Shown: positions 38,501-59,561 of the stretch, in pieces
Layout of the letters: every line of letters starts with the position of its first letter
Position numbering within the stretch: the first letter of the stretch is position 1
Source: Scylla paramamosain
Taxonomy: Eukaryota; Arthropoda; Malacostraca; Decapoda; Portunidae
Direction: 5' to 3'
Assembly: GCF_035594125.1 (NCBI RefSeq)
Contig: NC_087163.1
Location: forward strand, 2,458,501 to 2,522,500
DNA length: 64,000 nt
Made by a program: the position numbers and the translations under genes
Notes under the pieces: generated by a model
Seen by the model: only the letters and a program-made list of their open reading frames with translations
Told to the model about the DNA's origin: nothing
Databases searched by the model: none

Positions 38501-39150
38501 GAACTTATAACTCGCACTACAATCTGTTAACAAGCTGGAGAGACAAGACACGGAAGCATTTGGGAATTCTATCATATGAGTACTGTTATCAAGTGAACAA
38601 TTCCCTCCCTTTCCAAAGATTCAAGGACTGTCACGGGTGTCTTAATATGCGCTCGTAAACTTATAACTTCCACTACAATCCGTTAACAAGCTGGAGAGAT
38701 AAGACATGGAAGCGTTTGGAAATTTTATCATATGAGTACTGTTATCAAGTGAACAATTCCCTCCCTTTCCAAAGATTCAAGGACTGTCACGGGTGTCTTA
38801 ATATGCGCTCGTAAACTTATAACTTCCACTACCACCTGTTAACAAGCTGGAGAGATAAGACATGGAAGCGTTTGGAAATTTTATCATATGAGTACTGTTA
38901 TCAAGTGAACAATTCCCTCCCTTTCCAAAGATTCAAGGACTGTCACGGGTGTCTTAATATGCGCTCGTAAACTTATAACTTCCACTACAATCCGTTAACA
39001 AGCTGGAGAGATAAGACGCCTAAGATTGTTAACCTTTTGAGAATACTATCATTGGGGTACTGTTATCAAGTGAACCTTTTCCCTTCCCCTCCCAAGATGC
39101 AAGGAATGTCACTAAGTCTTAATAAGCTCTCTAATTTTCTACCAGTCAAG
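38498..39150 (+). repeat. Minisatellite, 156-bp unit, about four copies
   Basis: The word AACAAGCTGGAGAGA begins at 38529, 38685, 38841 and 38997, an exact 156-bp period. Units 2 and 3 are almost identical, unit 1 differs slightly, and unit 4 diverges after its first 25 bp. The high identity of the inner units indicates recent amplification or gene conversion. No open frame runs through it. Confidence 0.93.
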
Positions 39151-39344
39151 TTGTGGGAGTAGATTGTTCAGTGATACGCGCCTTAGTAGATGTATTTAAT
39201 TATCAGTTTATTTCATGGTATATTATTTCATCCACGTTTCAGTTAATTTAAAGCCGTCAGGTCTTCCACTTCACCTTGGATAAGATTATATGCGCTTGCG
39301 GTGAAGGTGATCGAGGCATTGGTGCTCTATTACACTCCTCTCAT

Positions 39345-39725
39345 CTGCCAATCACGGCCCGTATATTTAGTGGATTCTCATAAGGGTATTTTCAAACGCT
39401 ACATCTGTCAATAAACGGCCCATATATTTAGTGGTTTCTCATAAGGATTATTTTCAAAGGCTACATCTGTCAATAAACGGCCCGTATTTTCATTGGATTC
39501 TCATAAGGATTATTTTCAAAGGCTACATCTGTCAATAAACGGCCCGTATTTTCATTGGATTCTCATAAGGATTATTTTCAAAGGCTACATCTGTCAATAA
39601 ACGGCCCGTATTTTCAGTGGATTCTCATAAGGATTATTTTCAAAGGCTACATCTGTCAATAAACGGCCCGTATTTTCAGTGGTTTGGCTTCTCATAAGGG
39701 TTATATTCAAAGGCTACAGAATCTC
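39345..39725 (+). repeat. Minisatellite, 62-bp unit, about six copies
   Basis: CTGTCAATAAACGGCCCGTA starts at 39405, 39467, 39529, 39591 and 39653 with an exact 62-bp period, plus a diverged first unit at about 39345. Each unit contains TCTCATAAGG and TTATTTTCAAAGGCTACA. Decayed versions continue to about 40045. The unit resembles the 5' end of the MITE-like family. Confidence 0.93.
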
Positions 39726-40130
39726 CTCACTTGTCAGCTACGGTTCGTGTTTTTAAGGGGCCTTGGATTCTCAAAAGAGCTGTTTTAAAAGGCTGCATGA
39801 ATTGATTGCTCTTGGATTCTCATAAGGGGTGTTTTAAAAGGGTGCATAAATTGATTGGTTAGTTTTTTTTCATAGGTGTTTTTATTCCCAGTGGTGACGC
39901 AGGATCTTTGTTGAAGTATCACTAGAGGAATGGAAATTTCTGCTTTAGCACTTTATTCCTCCCCTCTCAATATCGTGCCGTACTTTTAGTGTTTTGTATT
40001 CTCATAAGGGATATTTTCAGGCGTTACAGAAATTGCTTACTTGTGTTTTTTCATGGGTGTACGAGGCAGAATCCTTGTTGAAGTATCACTGGACACTTGG
40101 AGATACTCTGAAAACCCGTGATTATTTGAC
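39726..40130 (+). repeat. Decayed extension of the 62-bp repeat region
   Basis: TTGGATTCTCATAAGG.GTTTTAAAAGG phrases recur at about 39759, 39812 and 39998. A second phrase, CTTGTTGAAGTATCACT, occurs near 39909 and 40075, indicating an additional segment duplicated over about 166 bp. Confidence 0.65.
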
Positions 40131-40518
40131 CTAAAGCCTGTTAAGGTAGTGGATTAAGACGCAGAAGTGTTAACTCTTTCACTGCGACATGCAACAATTC
40201 ACAACACTGGAAACATTTTTTTTATAAGCATCAACAAGGAAACGAAACAAAAGAAAAAAATGGAGGTAAGAGACTAGAATCACCAATTTCTAGCCAGTGT
40301 AATGCTTGGAGGTGGCGATAAAACAAGAAATGCCTCAGTGGTTTGTCATTAGGAAAAAAAAAAAAAATAGATAGCAGGGAGAGAGTTACAAAATGCGGTC
40401 CCTGTGCTATAAAGTGGATTCTAAAACGTAAACGAATTTGACGTGTTTTTAACGATAATCCATAGCGATATAGTACATTAATGACCACAAACACACACAC
40501 TTTAGACGACTAATAATG

Positions 40519-40617
40519 CTTTATATACTAAGAGATAAAATATACAAATCCAGCACCTGTATATACTAACTTTATATACTAACAGATAAAATATACAATT
40601 CCAGCACCTGTATAGCC
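40519..40617. repeat. Two-copy tandem duplication, about 48 bp unit
   Basis: CTTTATATACTAASAGATAA followed by ATATACAAWTCCAGCACCTG and TATA occurs twice in succession with only a few substitutions. Confidence 0.88.
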
Positions 40618-41105
40618 AGCCCCTGTGTACTGCATACTTTACTTCCACGACCATGCCACAGTGATGGTGCCTCGTATGGGTAAGCGAATATGTTAACATG
40701 GCGGCCACTGATTCACACGCTCACTCGCTGATTGGTCTATGTATTCCTGCCTTACTTAACACTTGCAACAATAAAAAAAAAAAAAAAAAAATTCAATTGT
40801 AAGACGCTATAATATTCTCAATCCGATAACCCGTTACCTTACAATTACACAAGACTTTCGGTGGAGATATAACGTTAATTTACCTCACGTTTTAAAACAA
40901 GGCGGAGGAGAGATATGAAGACCAGGGAGCGAGTCATCATTAGCGAGGGCATCAGTCAGCGGCAGCATTACTGAGCTCGCGTGTCCTCAGGTGGCGAGAT
41001 TACTGCGGCGGAGCTGGTGACACGGATAGCGACACTTTTAATTTTAAGCTTTGCAAGTCAGTAAGTCACCGCCACCATGCAGGCAACGTGCAGGTGTCGC
41101 CTGTA

Positions 41106-41312
41106 TTTATAAACGCTTTGTTCTCTCGCTACCTCTCTTTTCCAAGGCCAGAGAGATGATTTGCTGGATCCTCACGTGCGTTTCTCCTCTTTGTAATGTA
41201 GAAATCTTGTTAATCTCTCAGTAGAACCATAAAAATTTCCTTAAAAATCTATGTAGCTTCATGTAGAGCTTTTTGAAAGTAGAGGTGCGGGCAGAAGTGT
41301 TTGAGAATTTGG
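41106..41312 (+). mobile_element. MITE-like element, copy 4
   Basis: It opens TATTTATAAACGCTTTGTTC and closes CAGAAGTGTTTGAGAATT, imperfect inverted repeats of each other. Internal landmarks are TTTTCCAAGGCCAGAGAGAT, GTAATGTAGAAATCTTGTTA, AGTAGAACCATAAAAATTTC, CTTAAAAATC and GAGCTTTTTGAAAGTAGAGG. It is collinear with the 10.2 and 54.4 kb copies. Confidence 0.75.
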
Positions 41313-41418
41313 ACTGTACGTGTCAGATGAATCACCGCAAGTGTTCAGTAAGATACACACCTCCCTGCTTGTCACAGTCTGTTCAGGCGGGTTTTACTCC
41401 TGTCAAGCTCATTCTGTG

Positions 41419-41419
41419 C

Positions 41420-41510
<91 letters not shown>

Positions 41511-41631
41511 AATTTGTTCGTAATCTTTATAATAACTGGTTGGATTAATAGACGAGTAGATAACAGGATGAGAAATGAAATAGCGATACTCCGTGGGCAC
41601 AAGAATTTGACTCGGAAGCTGCTACAAATCT

Positions 41632-41692
<61 letters not shown>
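41419..41692. repeat. (GA)n and (CA)n microsatellites
   Basis: About 44 GA units at 41419-41507 and about 28 CA units at 41635-41692, with 127 bp of unique sequence between. Confidence 0.97.
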
Positions 41693-44655
<2,963 letters not shown>

Positions 44656-44855
44656 CACACGGACACACACGCAAAAAATAACAGGCAGACCGATTAGGGA
44701 CGCGGCTGAGCGGTTCTGAATGAAGGATATTGATATGGTAATCCCTTTTCCACTCCTTCGATTAGTCCATTGAAGGAGTCGTATAAATAAACGTATTGCA
44801 TTTTTATCGGTGTTAGCGTCTTTCCCGTCTGCTTTCTTCCCTCCTTCCCTCTTAC

Positions 44856-44860
<5 letters not shown>

Positions 44861-44921
<61 letters not shown>

Positions 44922-45611
44922 CTTTTTTTCTATCTTCATTTCAGTTTTCACTTCCTCTTTCTCTTGTTCTTGTTCTTATTGATGTTCTTGTTGTTCTTGT
45001 TCTTCTGCAGATTAGGAACTCGAGTCTATAGTTAGAAGCAACCTCATCATGTTTGTTCTTCCTTTGTATTTCCTTGTGTTTGTGCCCTTCCTCCTCCTCC
45101 TCCTCCTCCTCCTCCTCTTCCTCCTCCTCCTCGCGTGGCATGAAGAAAAAAGTTAACTTACCTAGTTGGTGGTGGTTGTGGTGGTGGTGATGGTGGTGAT
45201 GGTGATGGTGATGGTGGTGATGTGACTGTATCGAATTGATCAATAATATTTTCCACTGTTTCCTTGATTCGCGTGTTTTTTCCTTTATTCTCGTCGTTTG
45301 TTTCTCCCTCGTTGTGTATTTTGAGAGTACCGGAATCGAGGTGTAATTGAATAGTAATGGCAGGGTAGCTTCTTTTTTTATCTGTATGTTAATTTTCTTC
45401 CTGTCGTAACGCAACATCTGCCTTCAAGGTGAATCAGTACATGCGTTATCGTTTTTTTTTTTATCTCGTACATGTTAATTCGCGGTTTCCCTTCTCTTCA
45501 CTTTTTCAACACTATTTTCGTCCACGTTTTATCGTATTGTTCTAATTTTTCTCTGATTTTCGTACTGCTTATTATCTTACTTGAATTTTTTAGTCTTTGT
45601 CGGTGAAACAC

Positions 45612-45675
<64 letters not shown>

Positions 45676-45731
45676 GCTTTAATTCACATGATTCTTTACG
45701 CTTAACATAGAATTTCCTGCTTCATTTATAA

Positions 45732-45811
<80 letters not shown>

Positions 45812-45963
45812 GGGTTTGCCGCCGCCACCGCCGCGGACGCAAGCAAATGGACAAACAAACGGGAACTAATAACTTTGAGCCTTTTTCCCGCGTTTTTGGT
45901 CATCACTGCATCGATTGTTACGAGGAATGAAAGACTGACGGCCGCTGCTGATTTATGGTATGC

Positions 45964-46038
<75 letters not shown>

Positions 46039-46107
46039 GGGCGCTGTTCCTAATTCGATCAGATGTTTGGAATAAGAATTCGTTGTTGTTGTTGTTGTTT
46101 ACTTACC

Positions 46108-46147
<40 letters not shown>

Positions 46148-46200
46148 TCTTAAATTTTCGATAATCAAATTTTTGTGTATATATTTAGTTACATATTTAC

Positions 46201-46258
<58 letters not shown>
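44861..46258. repeat. Second microsatellite cluster
   Basis: Approximate tracts: CT 44861-44918, CCT 45090-45132, GGT/GAT 45167-45225, TTA 45611-45675, CT 45733-45811, GA 45966-46035, TG 46110-46146 and TTA 46203-46258. No gene lies among them. Confidence 0.95.
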
Positions 46259-46259
<1 letters not shown>

Positions 46260-46713
46260 TTGTTTTTTGTAGGTTGAATATTTTTTGTCATGCAGTGGTA
46301 CACATCACGTATGCGATTAATCTACGATGACTTGCGTACACTTTAGTTTTTTGAGTGTGTTAATTAAGGAAAGAATTTGTGTGTAGCGGGCACTCGTTTT
46401 AATGGCTGGAATGGCTATGAAGCACGTACGAATTAATTAAATTCCTTCTAATGCTACTTACGTAAACGCAGATTCATCAGCTTAACTAAATACCCGATCA
46501 TTAATTTGTATCTCGTACTTTGGCGATGCATATATGCATGTATTGCTTATTCATGAGGGAGTCATGTCTGAAAGTGGCATTACTCCCGGCCAGGTACACC
46601 AAACGGCACCCACGACGCTTGACTCCCTGTGGAGTCGCCCGTGTTCGGTGTCGCAGGGGCGTCGTGGGTGCTACGAAAGTGGGCGAGCAGCGGCGGGTGG
46701 GGAGACAAGAGCC

Positions 46714-46812
46714 ATGCTGAAGCCACGTGCGAGTCCGGGCGTCACGCAGAGCGACCCACTGACCCCTCGCCGCGCCAGCCCGGGACTGAGGTACAGCGGC
46801 CGCCCAACACAC
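46714..46812 (+). CDS. Candidate first coding exon, function unknown
   Basis: In a GC-rich island, an ATG at about 46714 opens a Pro/Ser/Arg-rich stretch (MLKPRASPGVTQSDP, then LTPRRASPGLRYSG) that runs to a good donor, CACACAG|GTAAGG, near 46820. The frame is open upstream as well. No family is recognised and no partner exon was found in the following 17 kb, so this could equally be a 5' UTR exon or chance. Confidence 0.2.
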
Positions 46813-47499
46813 AGGTAAGGACAGCCCAGTCGCGTACGAATGCTGAAAACTTGACCACCGGTACTGTACGATTTATGGCCTAAACCCGTCCCTTTCCCAG
46901 CCTTCCCGAGCTCTTTGATGGCCGTATTTTGGCACAGGAATTTATGTTGAAGGCTGTGTGAATGAATGCATGTGTGGTCGAGGCGGGATATGCAGGAAAA
47001 GCCGAGTTAGAGAGGCGGTGGGACGTATTTTTGTGCCGGTTCGTTCCCCCTAAGACTGACAGTCGCTCCTCCCCGTCGCCAAACACCCGGCAGTTACTCA
47101 TAGAAAACGGACACTTATCACCATGTGCAGCCCCATTCACTTCGTATGTGTGTCCTCGTGTTTTTAACCCAGAGGGCTTCCTTTGCACCACTGCCCAGCC
47201 CATGCCGTCGAGGAGTGACCGAAAATATCATATCTAGCCATCTCGAGCTGCCCCGTTGACGTATTTATGATGATTCGGGCCCTTTTCATAAAGTACATTT
47301 CACTTTTCAAAGCTCTTCGTCATGGAGGCGATGGGTTCGCCCAGGGTGTGCACAGCATCTCTGAAAAGCGCAATTTCCACCACTAAATTCTAATTATAAC
47401 GCCGCTACAGGCCACCCACGGACTAATATATTATTGTAGATCACGTGTTTACGATTTCCAAGCCCATAAAACTCGAAAGGGCTTCTTAAAATCAATAGG

Positions 47500-48038
47500 G
47501 AGTGGGAAGCAAGGGTGAGTTGCGTCTCGGCTCCCGGCCGCCCCTGCGCAGCTCGGGGCCACAAAGGGAGGAGCCAACACGAGTGACGAGGCTTGACGGG
47601 CGCCACTTGACAGTCTGCCGTCAGAGGAGACAGACGCGCCATCTCCCTGCAGCATCATCTCCATCCGCGCTGTTTGGACCTTGTCGTCACCTCCTCCGTA
47701 GTCAGGGCGGCAGCTGGGCAGAAGGAGCACAACCGAGGCCGGGACTCAAACCCTCACCAGCGAGATACTTGCCAGCGTGAGCCGACTTTCCTGCCAGCTC
47801 GAGGCATTGTTGACGACGAAAACTCCGCTCCGTTCCGCCGACCTCAGATTAAATACCCCAGCCCTGACAACCCCCTGTTTAGACTAGCACTCTAAGCCGC
47901 CAGAAACTGAGGGACCACCGTAGGGTAGTTCCATAAATCCCCGTGAATCGTGACGTTGGTGAGAGATAGAAATCCACACCGTCCGCCCGCCGCCGACACC
48001 CAGACCGGAAGAGCCATCCTGTGCTGTCTAGTTTTATG
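47500..48038 (+). promoter_or_regulatory. GC-rich candidate promoter / non-coding first exon
   Basis: A CpG-containing stretch ends in a strong donor, TTTTATG|GTGAGTACGG, at 48038/48039. An acceptor-like TGCCTGCAG lies at 48655-48663. Joining them would give an ATG followed by only ten codons and a stop, so a protein product from that join is unlikely. It may be the 5' UTR exon of a gene continuing beyond the window. Confidence 0.3.
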
Positions 48039-54293
<6,255 letters not shown>

Positions 54294-54404
54294 ATTCTAA
54301 GACAGAACAAAACTCTAACTTAATCCTACATACCCTTTTGCAGAGACTATTAACAGCTACTTCACATCCTCTTCATTTCTCTCTATCTTCACGTATCGGG
54401 GTCT

Positions 54405-54606
54405 GACTGAGAAACGCTTTGCTCTCTTACCACGACTATTTTCAAAGGCCACAGAGATGATCAGCCAGGTTCTCAAGACTTTATCCTGTTAATATTGCAG
54501 AAATCACGTTAATCTGCCACTAGAACCATGAAAACATCCTTAAAAACCAGTGTAACTTCAACCAGAGCCTTTTAAAAGTAGCTGAGGTGCGGCGGGGATT
54601 TGTTTC
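54405..54606 (+). mobile_element. MITE-like element, copy 5
   Basis: GAGAAACGCTTTGCTCTCTT opens it. TATTTTCAAAGGCCACAGAG, CAGGTTCTCAAGACT, CAGAAATCACGTTAATCTG, CTAGAACCATGAAAACATCC and CAACCAGAGCCTTTTAAAAG follow in order, then GATTTGTTTCACC at the far end. It is the best preserved match to the 10.2 kb copy. Confidence 0.78.
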
Positions 54607-55336
54607 ACCATGCGACACTGTAAGGAGCGTGGCGGGAATAGATAGAGGCATTTTTTTTCAAGCGACAAAGGCTGAAGAGGTGAGTGAGCGGTGGTGCGTC
54701 CCATTGCTGCCGCGTTAAGCATCGTAAGAGCGAACCGAGAGCTGCAGTACAAGATTAGGAGCCTGGGTGTAGATAATTGGCTGGGAAAGGTGAAGTGAGG
54801 TGCATTAGGAGGTTGTTTACACTGGCGCCATTTTGTTTGTGTGGCTTCAGTTCGGCGGGGGTATCTGTCTGTGTGTTTGTGTATATGTGTGTGTGTCGCG
54901 AGTTGGTGTACATACATACATACATACTTGGCGGTCAGCAGGTCTATCTAATTCCTTTTGGTATTTTGTCCTTTAAAGGTTTCCAGAATTAACTAGCGCG
55001 TAATGATCATTTGATTCCCTATTTTTTGTGGAACTTTTCAGGGAGGGAGGGACGGAGGGCATTTCACATTCAAGCAGCTGCCTATATATATATTTTTTTT
55101 CGATTTCGTCAATGTATTTATTTATTTTTTTGTTTCTTTCCAAGGGGTGGGAAGAGGAGAGGCGGGGAGAGTCGCTTCAGGGAGACTTTCAAATTACCCC
55201 CACGAGTTTCCTGAAGTTAATTATAGGTTTGGATTTTGTGTTATAGACGTGGCGCTGGTTCGTATTCACACCGACCGGCCGTGGGGTGACGCGAAGAAGG
55301 CGGAAAATGAAGAAAAATATAAAGAACTTAACTTTA

Positions 55337-55379
55337 TCTAACTTAACCTAAAATAACCTCACCGAATCTAACCTAACCA
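55337..55379 (-). repeat. Degenerate telomere-like AACCT stretch
   Basis: CTAACTTAACCTAAAATAACC and AATCTAACCTAACC are interrupted units of the pentamer. This may be an interstitial remnant or chance AT-rich sequence. Confidence 0.4.
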
Positions 55380-56209
55380 GGCATGACGAGAAGAAATGAA
55401 AGAAAAAGATAAAGAAAGATAAAGAAAAATGGCGCTTATTGACGTGTACTTAAACTGCCCATGCATCTCCCAAAATTATATTGATTCTAATCACAAAACG
55501 AAATACCACTCACTTCATATACACACTCAGAAAACACTACAAGATAAAAGGAACAGAAAAAAAAAACCCCTCACGTAACTAAACCTTTTAAAAATTACCC
55601 ACAAATCTTCAAAAAATTAATCATACCATTTTACTCCAGGATTTCTCATTTCCCACTACACAGACAAGCGAAAGTTTACCGACAACGGACTTTCGCGGCA
55701 CATATTCCGTAACCTTGCTGGGCCTTTCATCGGCAGCGAGTGAGTGAGAGGGTGAATGGGAGAGACAGAGAGAGAGAGAGATAGAGAGAGAGAGCGGGCG
55801 ATGTGCTTCAATCCTTATTAGCCACGCACGTAATATTTCAAAATGACCGATGTTTTGCGCGATACACAAACAGGTAATCAGCAATATATTATACTCTCGC
55901 GCGCCGAATTCAGCGTTACAGGTATATTTGAGCCGTACTTGTTTTAACTTATTTATATCTCCGCTGTTTTGTATATATATATTTTTTTAAGTGCAGGTCT
56001 TAAGTTCCTCTTGTGCGCGCGCGTGTGTGTGTGTGTGTGTAGAGGGATCCTTATAGTGGCGGAGGAGGAGATGAAGAGGGCAGCAACTGTAGTATCTTTT
56101 GTGATGAAGTGCTCAGAAGTTTCTAATAAGTTGGTGATAAGTCGATTGAGTAAACTGTTAAATAAATCGTGAATAAAACTGCTAACTTGCGGATAAGTTT
56201 GTGATGAGT

Positions 56210-56213
<4 letters not shown>

Positions 56214-56304
<91 letters not shown>

Positions 56305-56409
56305 TTTGTTGATGTGCAAGTGAGTGAGTGAGTGAGTGAGTGTGTGAGTGTGTGTGAAAGATGAAGAGTTTGTGGGTATATGTGGGTGTTGAATGATAGG
56401 TAAATTTTC

Positions 56410-56492
<83 letters not shown>
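56214..56492. repeat. Paired (GA)n tracts with (GAGT)n spacer
   Basis: GA runs of about 44 units (56214-56302) and 39 units (56414-56492) flank a short GAGT/GTGT repeat at 56319-56356. Confidence 0.96.
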
Positions 56493-56495
<3 letters not shown>

Positions 56496-56989
56496 AGACC
56501 AGACTAACCACAGACCCAAACCCAGACCAGACCATAACTACAAGTACAACCTCTAATAACCCTAGAATATTAATCGCCAAAGTTTGTTGCCTCGGCGTGC
56601 ATTAGCGTTCGTTCAGCGTGCCTCACTCACCGCTGGCGGGAAAACTGAAGAACATCTGCGTAAATAGAGGTGAGGCGAATTAGATCCAGGATAATCATTG
56701 CATATTTGAGAGGTGCGGGTTTTGTGACTCGGAAATATCAAAGCGTATACGAGTTGGGGGTTGTTAGCGCTGAGTGGTTACAGTGTGGCTGGCGTGGAGT
56801 CTTCAGAGGGCGGGGCTGATGAATCGGGCAAGCAAGTGTACAGGTTTGCAAATGATAATAAGCAATATTAATCAACTTTAGCGGGCGATGTACCTTTGTG
56901 AATTAAGATGGGCGGGAGACTTAGCCGCCCCCTGTGTGTAGATCATTGAAATCACTAGCATCCATTGAAAGGAAAATTGTAATATCCTC

Positions 56990-57600
56990 AAGTTTATTTC
57001 AAAAACCGCGTGATTTTCGAATGCTTTGAAATGCTGAGAGGTGAACACGAGGGTAATATTCATGCTGAGGTTTGTGCCTCGTGTTGGTCTTCATGTAGAA
57101 ATGGAAAAATTGCAGGATCTTTGAATCTTTATATCGGAAACGGCGTGGGCCTTGAAATGTTGATAGGTGAAGCGTTGTGAGTGAAGGTGATTTTAGTGCT
57201 TGTCTCAATGTTTTTTGTTGATTTTGATGTAGAAAGAAAAAAAAAAAAATAAGGAGTCTGAATTTTTATATCGTAAACAGCGTGATTTTGAAATACCTAA
57301 GAATGTTGATACGTGAAACTGTTGTAAGTGAAGTAATATTCATGCTTGCCTTAGTGCACCGTGTTGATCTTGATGTAGAAAGAGAAGTCAATGCATCTTT
57401 TAATTTTCAGCGGAAACTGCCTGAAAAAAAAAGAAAAGAAAAAGAAAATACAGCATCTCAGTGTTTTATGGAGAATAGCGTGATTTTTAGAGTACTAGAA
57501 ATGTGATACGTAAGCCTGTTTTGAATTGAGGTTGTTACGTATGCTCATTACTGTATATCCTGTTGAACTTGATATGCACCAAAATAGATACATAGATAAA
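56990..57600 (+). repeat. Decayed tandem array, about 130-150 bp unit, four copies
   Basis: Each unit reads ..CGCGTGATTTT.GAAAT, then GTTGATA.GTGAA..GTTGTGAGTGAAG, TAATATTCATGCT, then GTGTTGATCTTGATGTAGAAA and an A-rich tract. GTAGAAA-type words occur at about 57095, 57229, 57374 and, weakly, 57580. Units 1-3 are clearest. Confidence 0.72.
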
Positions 57601-58289
57601 TACATAAATAAACACAATTAGAGAACAAAAAAAAAATAAAAAAAAGTAAGTAAAATAAATAAATAAATAAACAGCGCCAATCGGAGCACTCAGAAGCATG
57701 GAGGCACGAACCAATCACAAATTCATTCTAACATCGCCACCCCACCACTACACATCACCTTCAATACACACCCTGCAGGCGGCAAACAACCCTCAACTAC
57801 ATCAGACAGATCGAGAGCGCTACATTGTTCCATCATTAACATACCAAAACCCCAAAAATCGGACACTTTTACACTCTTTTCTCCAGGGAAGTCAAAAAAA
57901 AGATGAAGGAGGGAGAATGAGTTTACCGCAGCTTGTATATGCGTTCGAATTTAGGTCCAATGAAAGAGTGAAACTGAGTAAAATGCCGTGAACATATCGG
58001 GAGGCGGTGTATAGTGTGTAGCCTCAGCGGTGCATGTGTGAGAAGAGTGTATTCGCTGGGGAGTTGCATGTTAAAAATGTGTATATGGTGAGGTATTGAA
58101 TATTTAGGTATTTTTCTCTCGCTGTGACCAATTCAATTATTACTGCGCGGGGCCAGACACGTGAGTCCCCCGTGGTGACCTCCGCCGGCGAGCCTCCCAG
58201 GGGCACGCCGGCTATATACGTATTTTGGGCTGTAATATTATTTTCTTTTCATATTTCTACGTGTGGTCTTTCTCTTTGTGTTTGTTTGT

Positions 58290-58322
<33 letters not shown>

Positions 58323-58429
58323 AGAGAGGATATGCGCCGTCGCCATATTTGTTTATACCGTGATGTCATTTTCATGGTTCTTTCTGGTTTTTATGACGGT
58401 TTTGCTTGTAATATTTACCGTCCGAGCCA

Positions 58430-58573
58430 GGGGGTGGTGGTGGTGGTGGTGGCGATGGTGGTGGTGGTGGTAGTGGTGGTGGTGGAGGAATAAAATAAAA
58501 TGGAATGTAAAGTAAAATGGTAAATCTGTTTAGCGATATTGCCATGAAAATCGAGGAAGAAATAGACGAACGG

Positions 58574-58660
<87 letters not shown>
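58430..58660. repeat. (GGT)n and (GA)n microsatellites
   Basis: GGT triplets with GAT/AGT interruptions at 58430-58485 and a GA run of about 41 units at 58577-58660. Confidence 0.95.
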
Positions 58661-58663
<3 letters not shown>

Positions 58664-59048
58664 TATATATAAATCGTGTAACTTAAAAACTGCAAGTAAA
58701 CGAAATTTTCCTTGATGCGAAATATCCCCCAGAGAAAAATAATATTTCCTCTTTATTATTATTAAGCTTTTATCTCTTTTTATATTTTCTTCCTCCATAA
58801 TGGACACGGTATTTTCTATCTTTTTCTTTCTCATTTCTCTCATCTCTTCTCTTTGGTCGCCGCCAAGCAATGTTCCCGCCAATATATTTTATCGTCAAGA
58901 AAAGGAAAGGATGAAAAAAAAAAAAAATAAAACAAAGACGGAAAAAAAGAAATCGTGCATATTTTCCTAGTTGTTTCTTAGTCCTCACAAACACGTCCAG
59001 AATTGTCCTTGGAAATCAGAGAGGAGATTCATCGGTTTTTCCTACAAT

Positions 59049-59561
59049 ATCGGAACTCTGGGCGCCATCTTGCGGCGTGCGAGCGTTCATGTACACCTAG
59101 GACAGCAGTGCACACACCTACCAACCAGCCACGTACACACATCGCATCAAGCGGCAGTACTTTCATGTACGTATCGGTGAATGTACGTGATTATATCGGA
59201 TACTTCCCCTTATTCTCCGTCATTTGCGGTATCGGAAGGTCAGGTTCCCCGCTGATACTACGAGTGATCGGGAGTGGTGTTCGCCGGGCAGAAATATCGG
59301 GGCAGGATGGCTGGAAGGTTCCCCGGTGCCGCTTTATGGATATCGGTCCTGTTCCAGCCGATAATTCAGGTTCAGCGCGTGTGATCGGTGTTTGCTTTGC
59401 GGTTATCGGTGGTTGAAAGGTGTTATCGGGCGTCTAGTGAAAGTTATCGGCCCGGCAACGTGTCATCGCGTGTTCCGTGCGCTATCGGCATTTCAGCGTG
59501 GTATCGGCCGTGCGGTGTGTGCATGTGTATGTGTTATCGGTGATTCAGTCCATGCTATCGG
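59049..59561 (+). promoter_or_regulatory. Cluster of thirteen TATCGG hexamers
   Basis: TATCGG starts at 59049, 59172, 59194, 59230, 59295, 59341, 59404, 59424, 59445, 59483, 59502, 59535 and 59556, all on the plus strand. One CCGATA lies at 59358, and several near-matches (GATCGG, CATCGG, AATCGG) are interspersed. Many intervals are near 20 bp. The sequence between hexamers is not repeated. A GCGCCATCTTGCGG word (YY1-like) lies just upstream at about 59060. Function is unknown: a homotypic factor-binding cluster or a decayed 20-bp repeat are the two readings. Confidence 0.6.

Noticed and set aside
38498..39725. CRISPR-like array
   Set aside because: The units are contiguous tandem repeats with no variable spacers between conserved repeats, and the genome is eukaryotic.
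59003..59416. 137-codon plus-strand frame with repeated VIG
   Set aside because: The VIG residues come from the TATCGG hexamers. There is no family resemblance, and the spacers are not codon-phased throughout.
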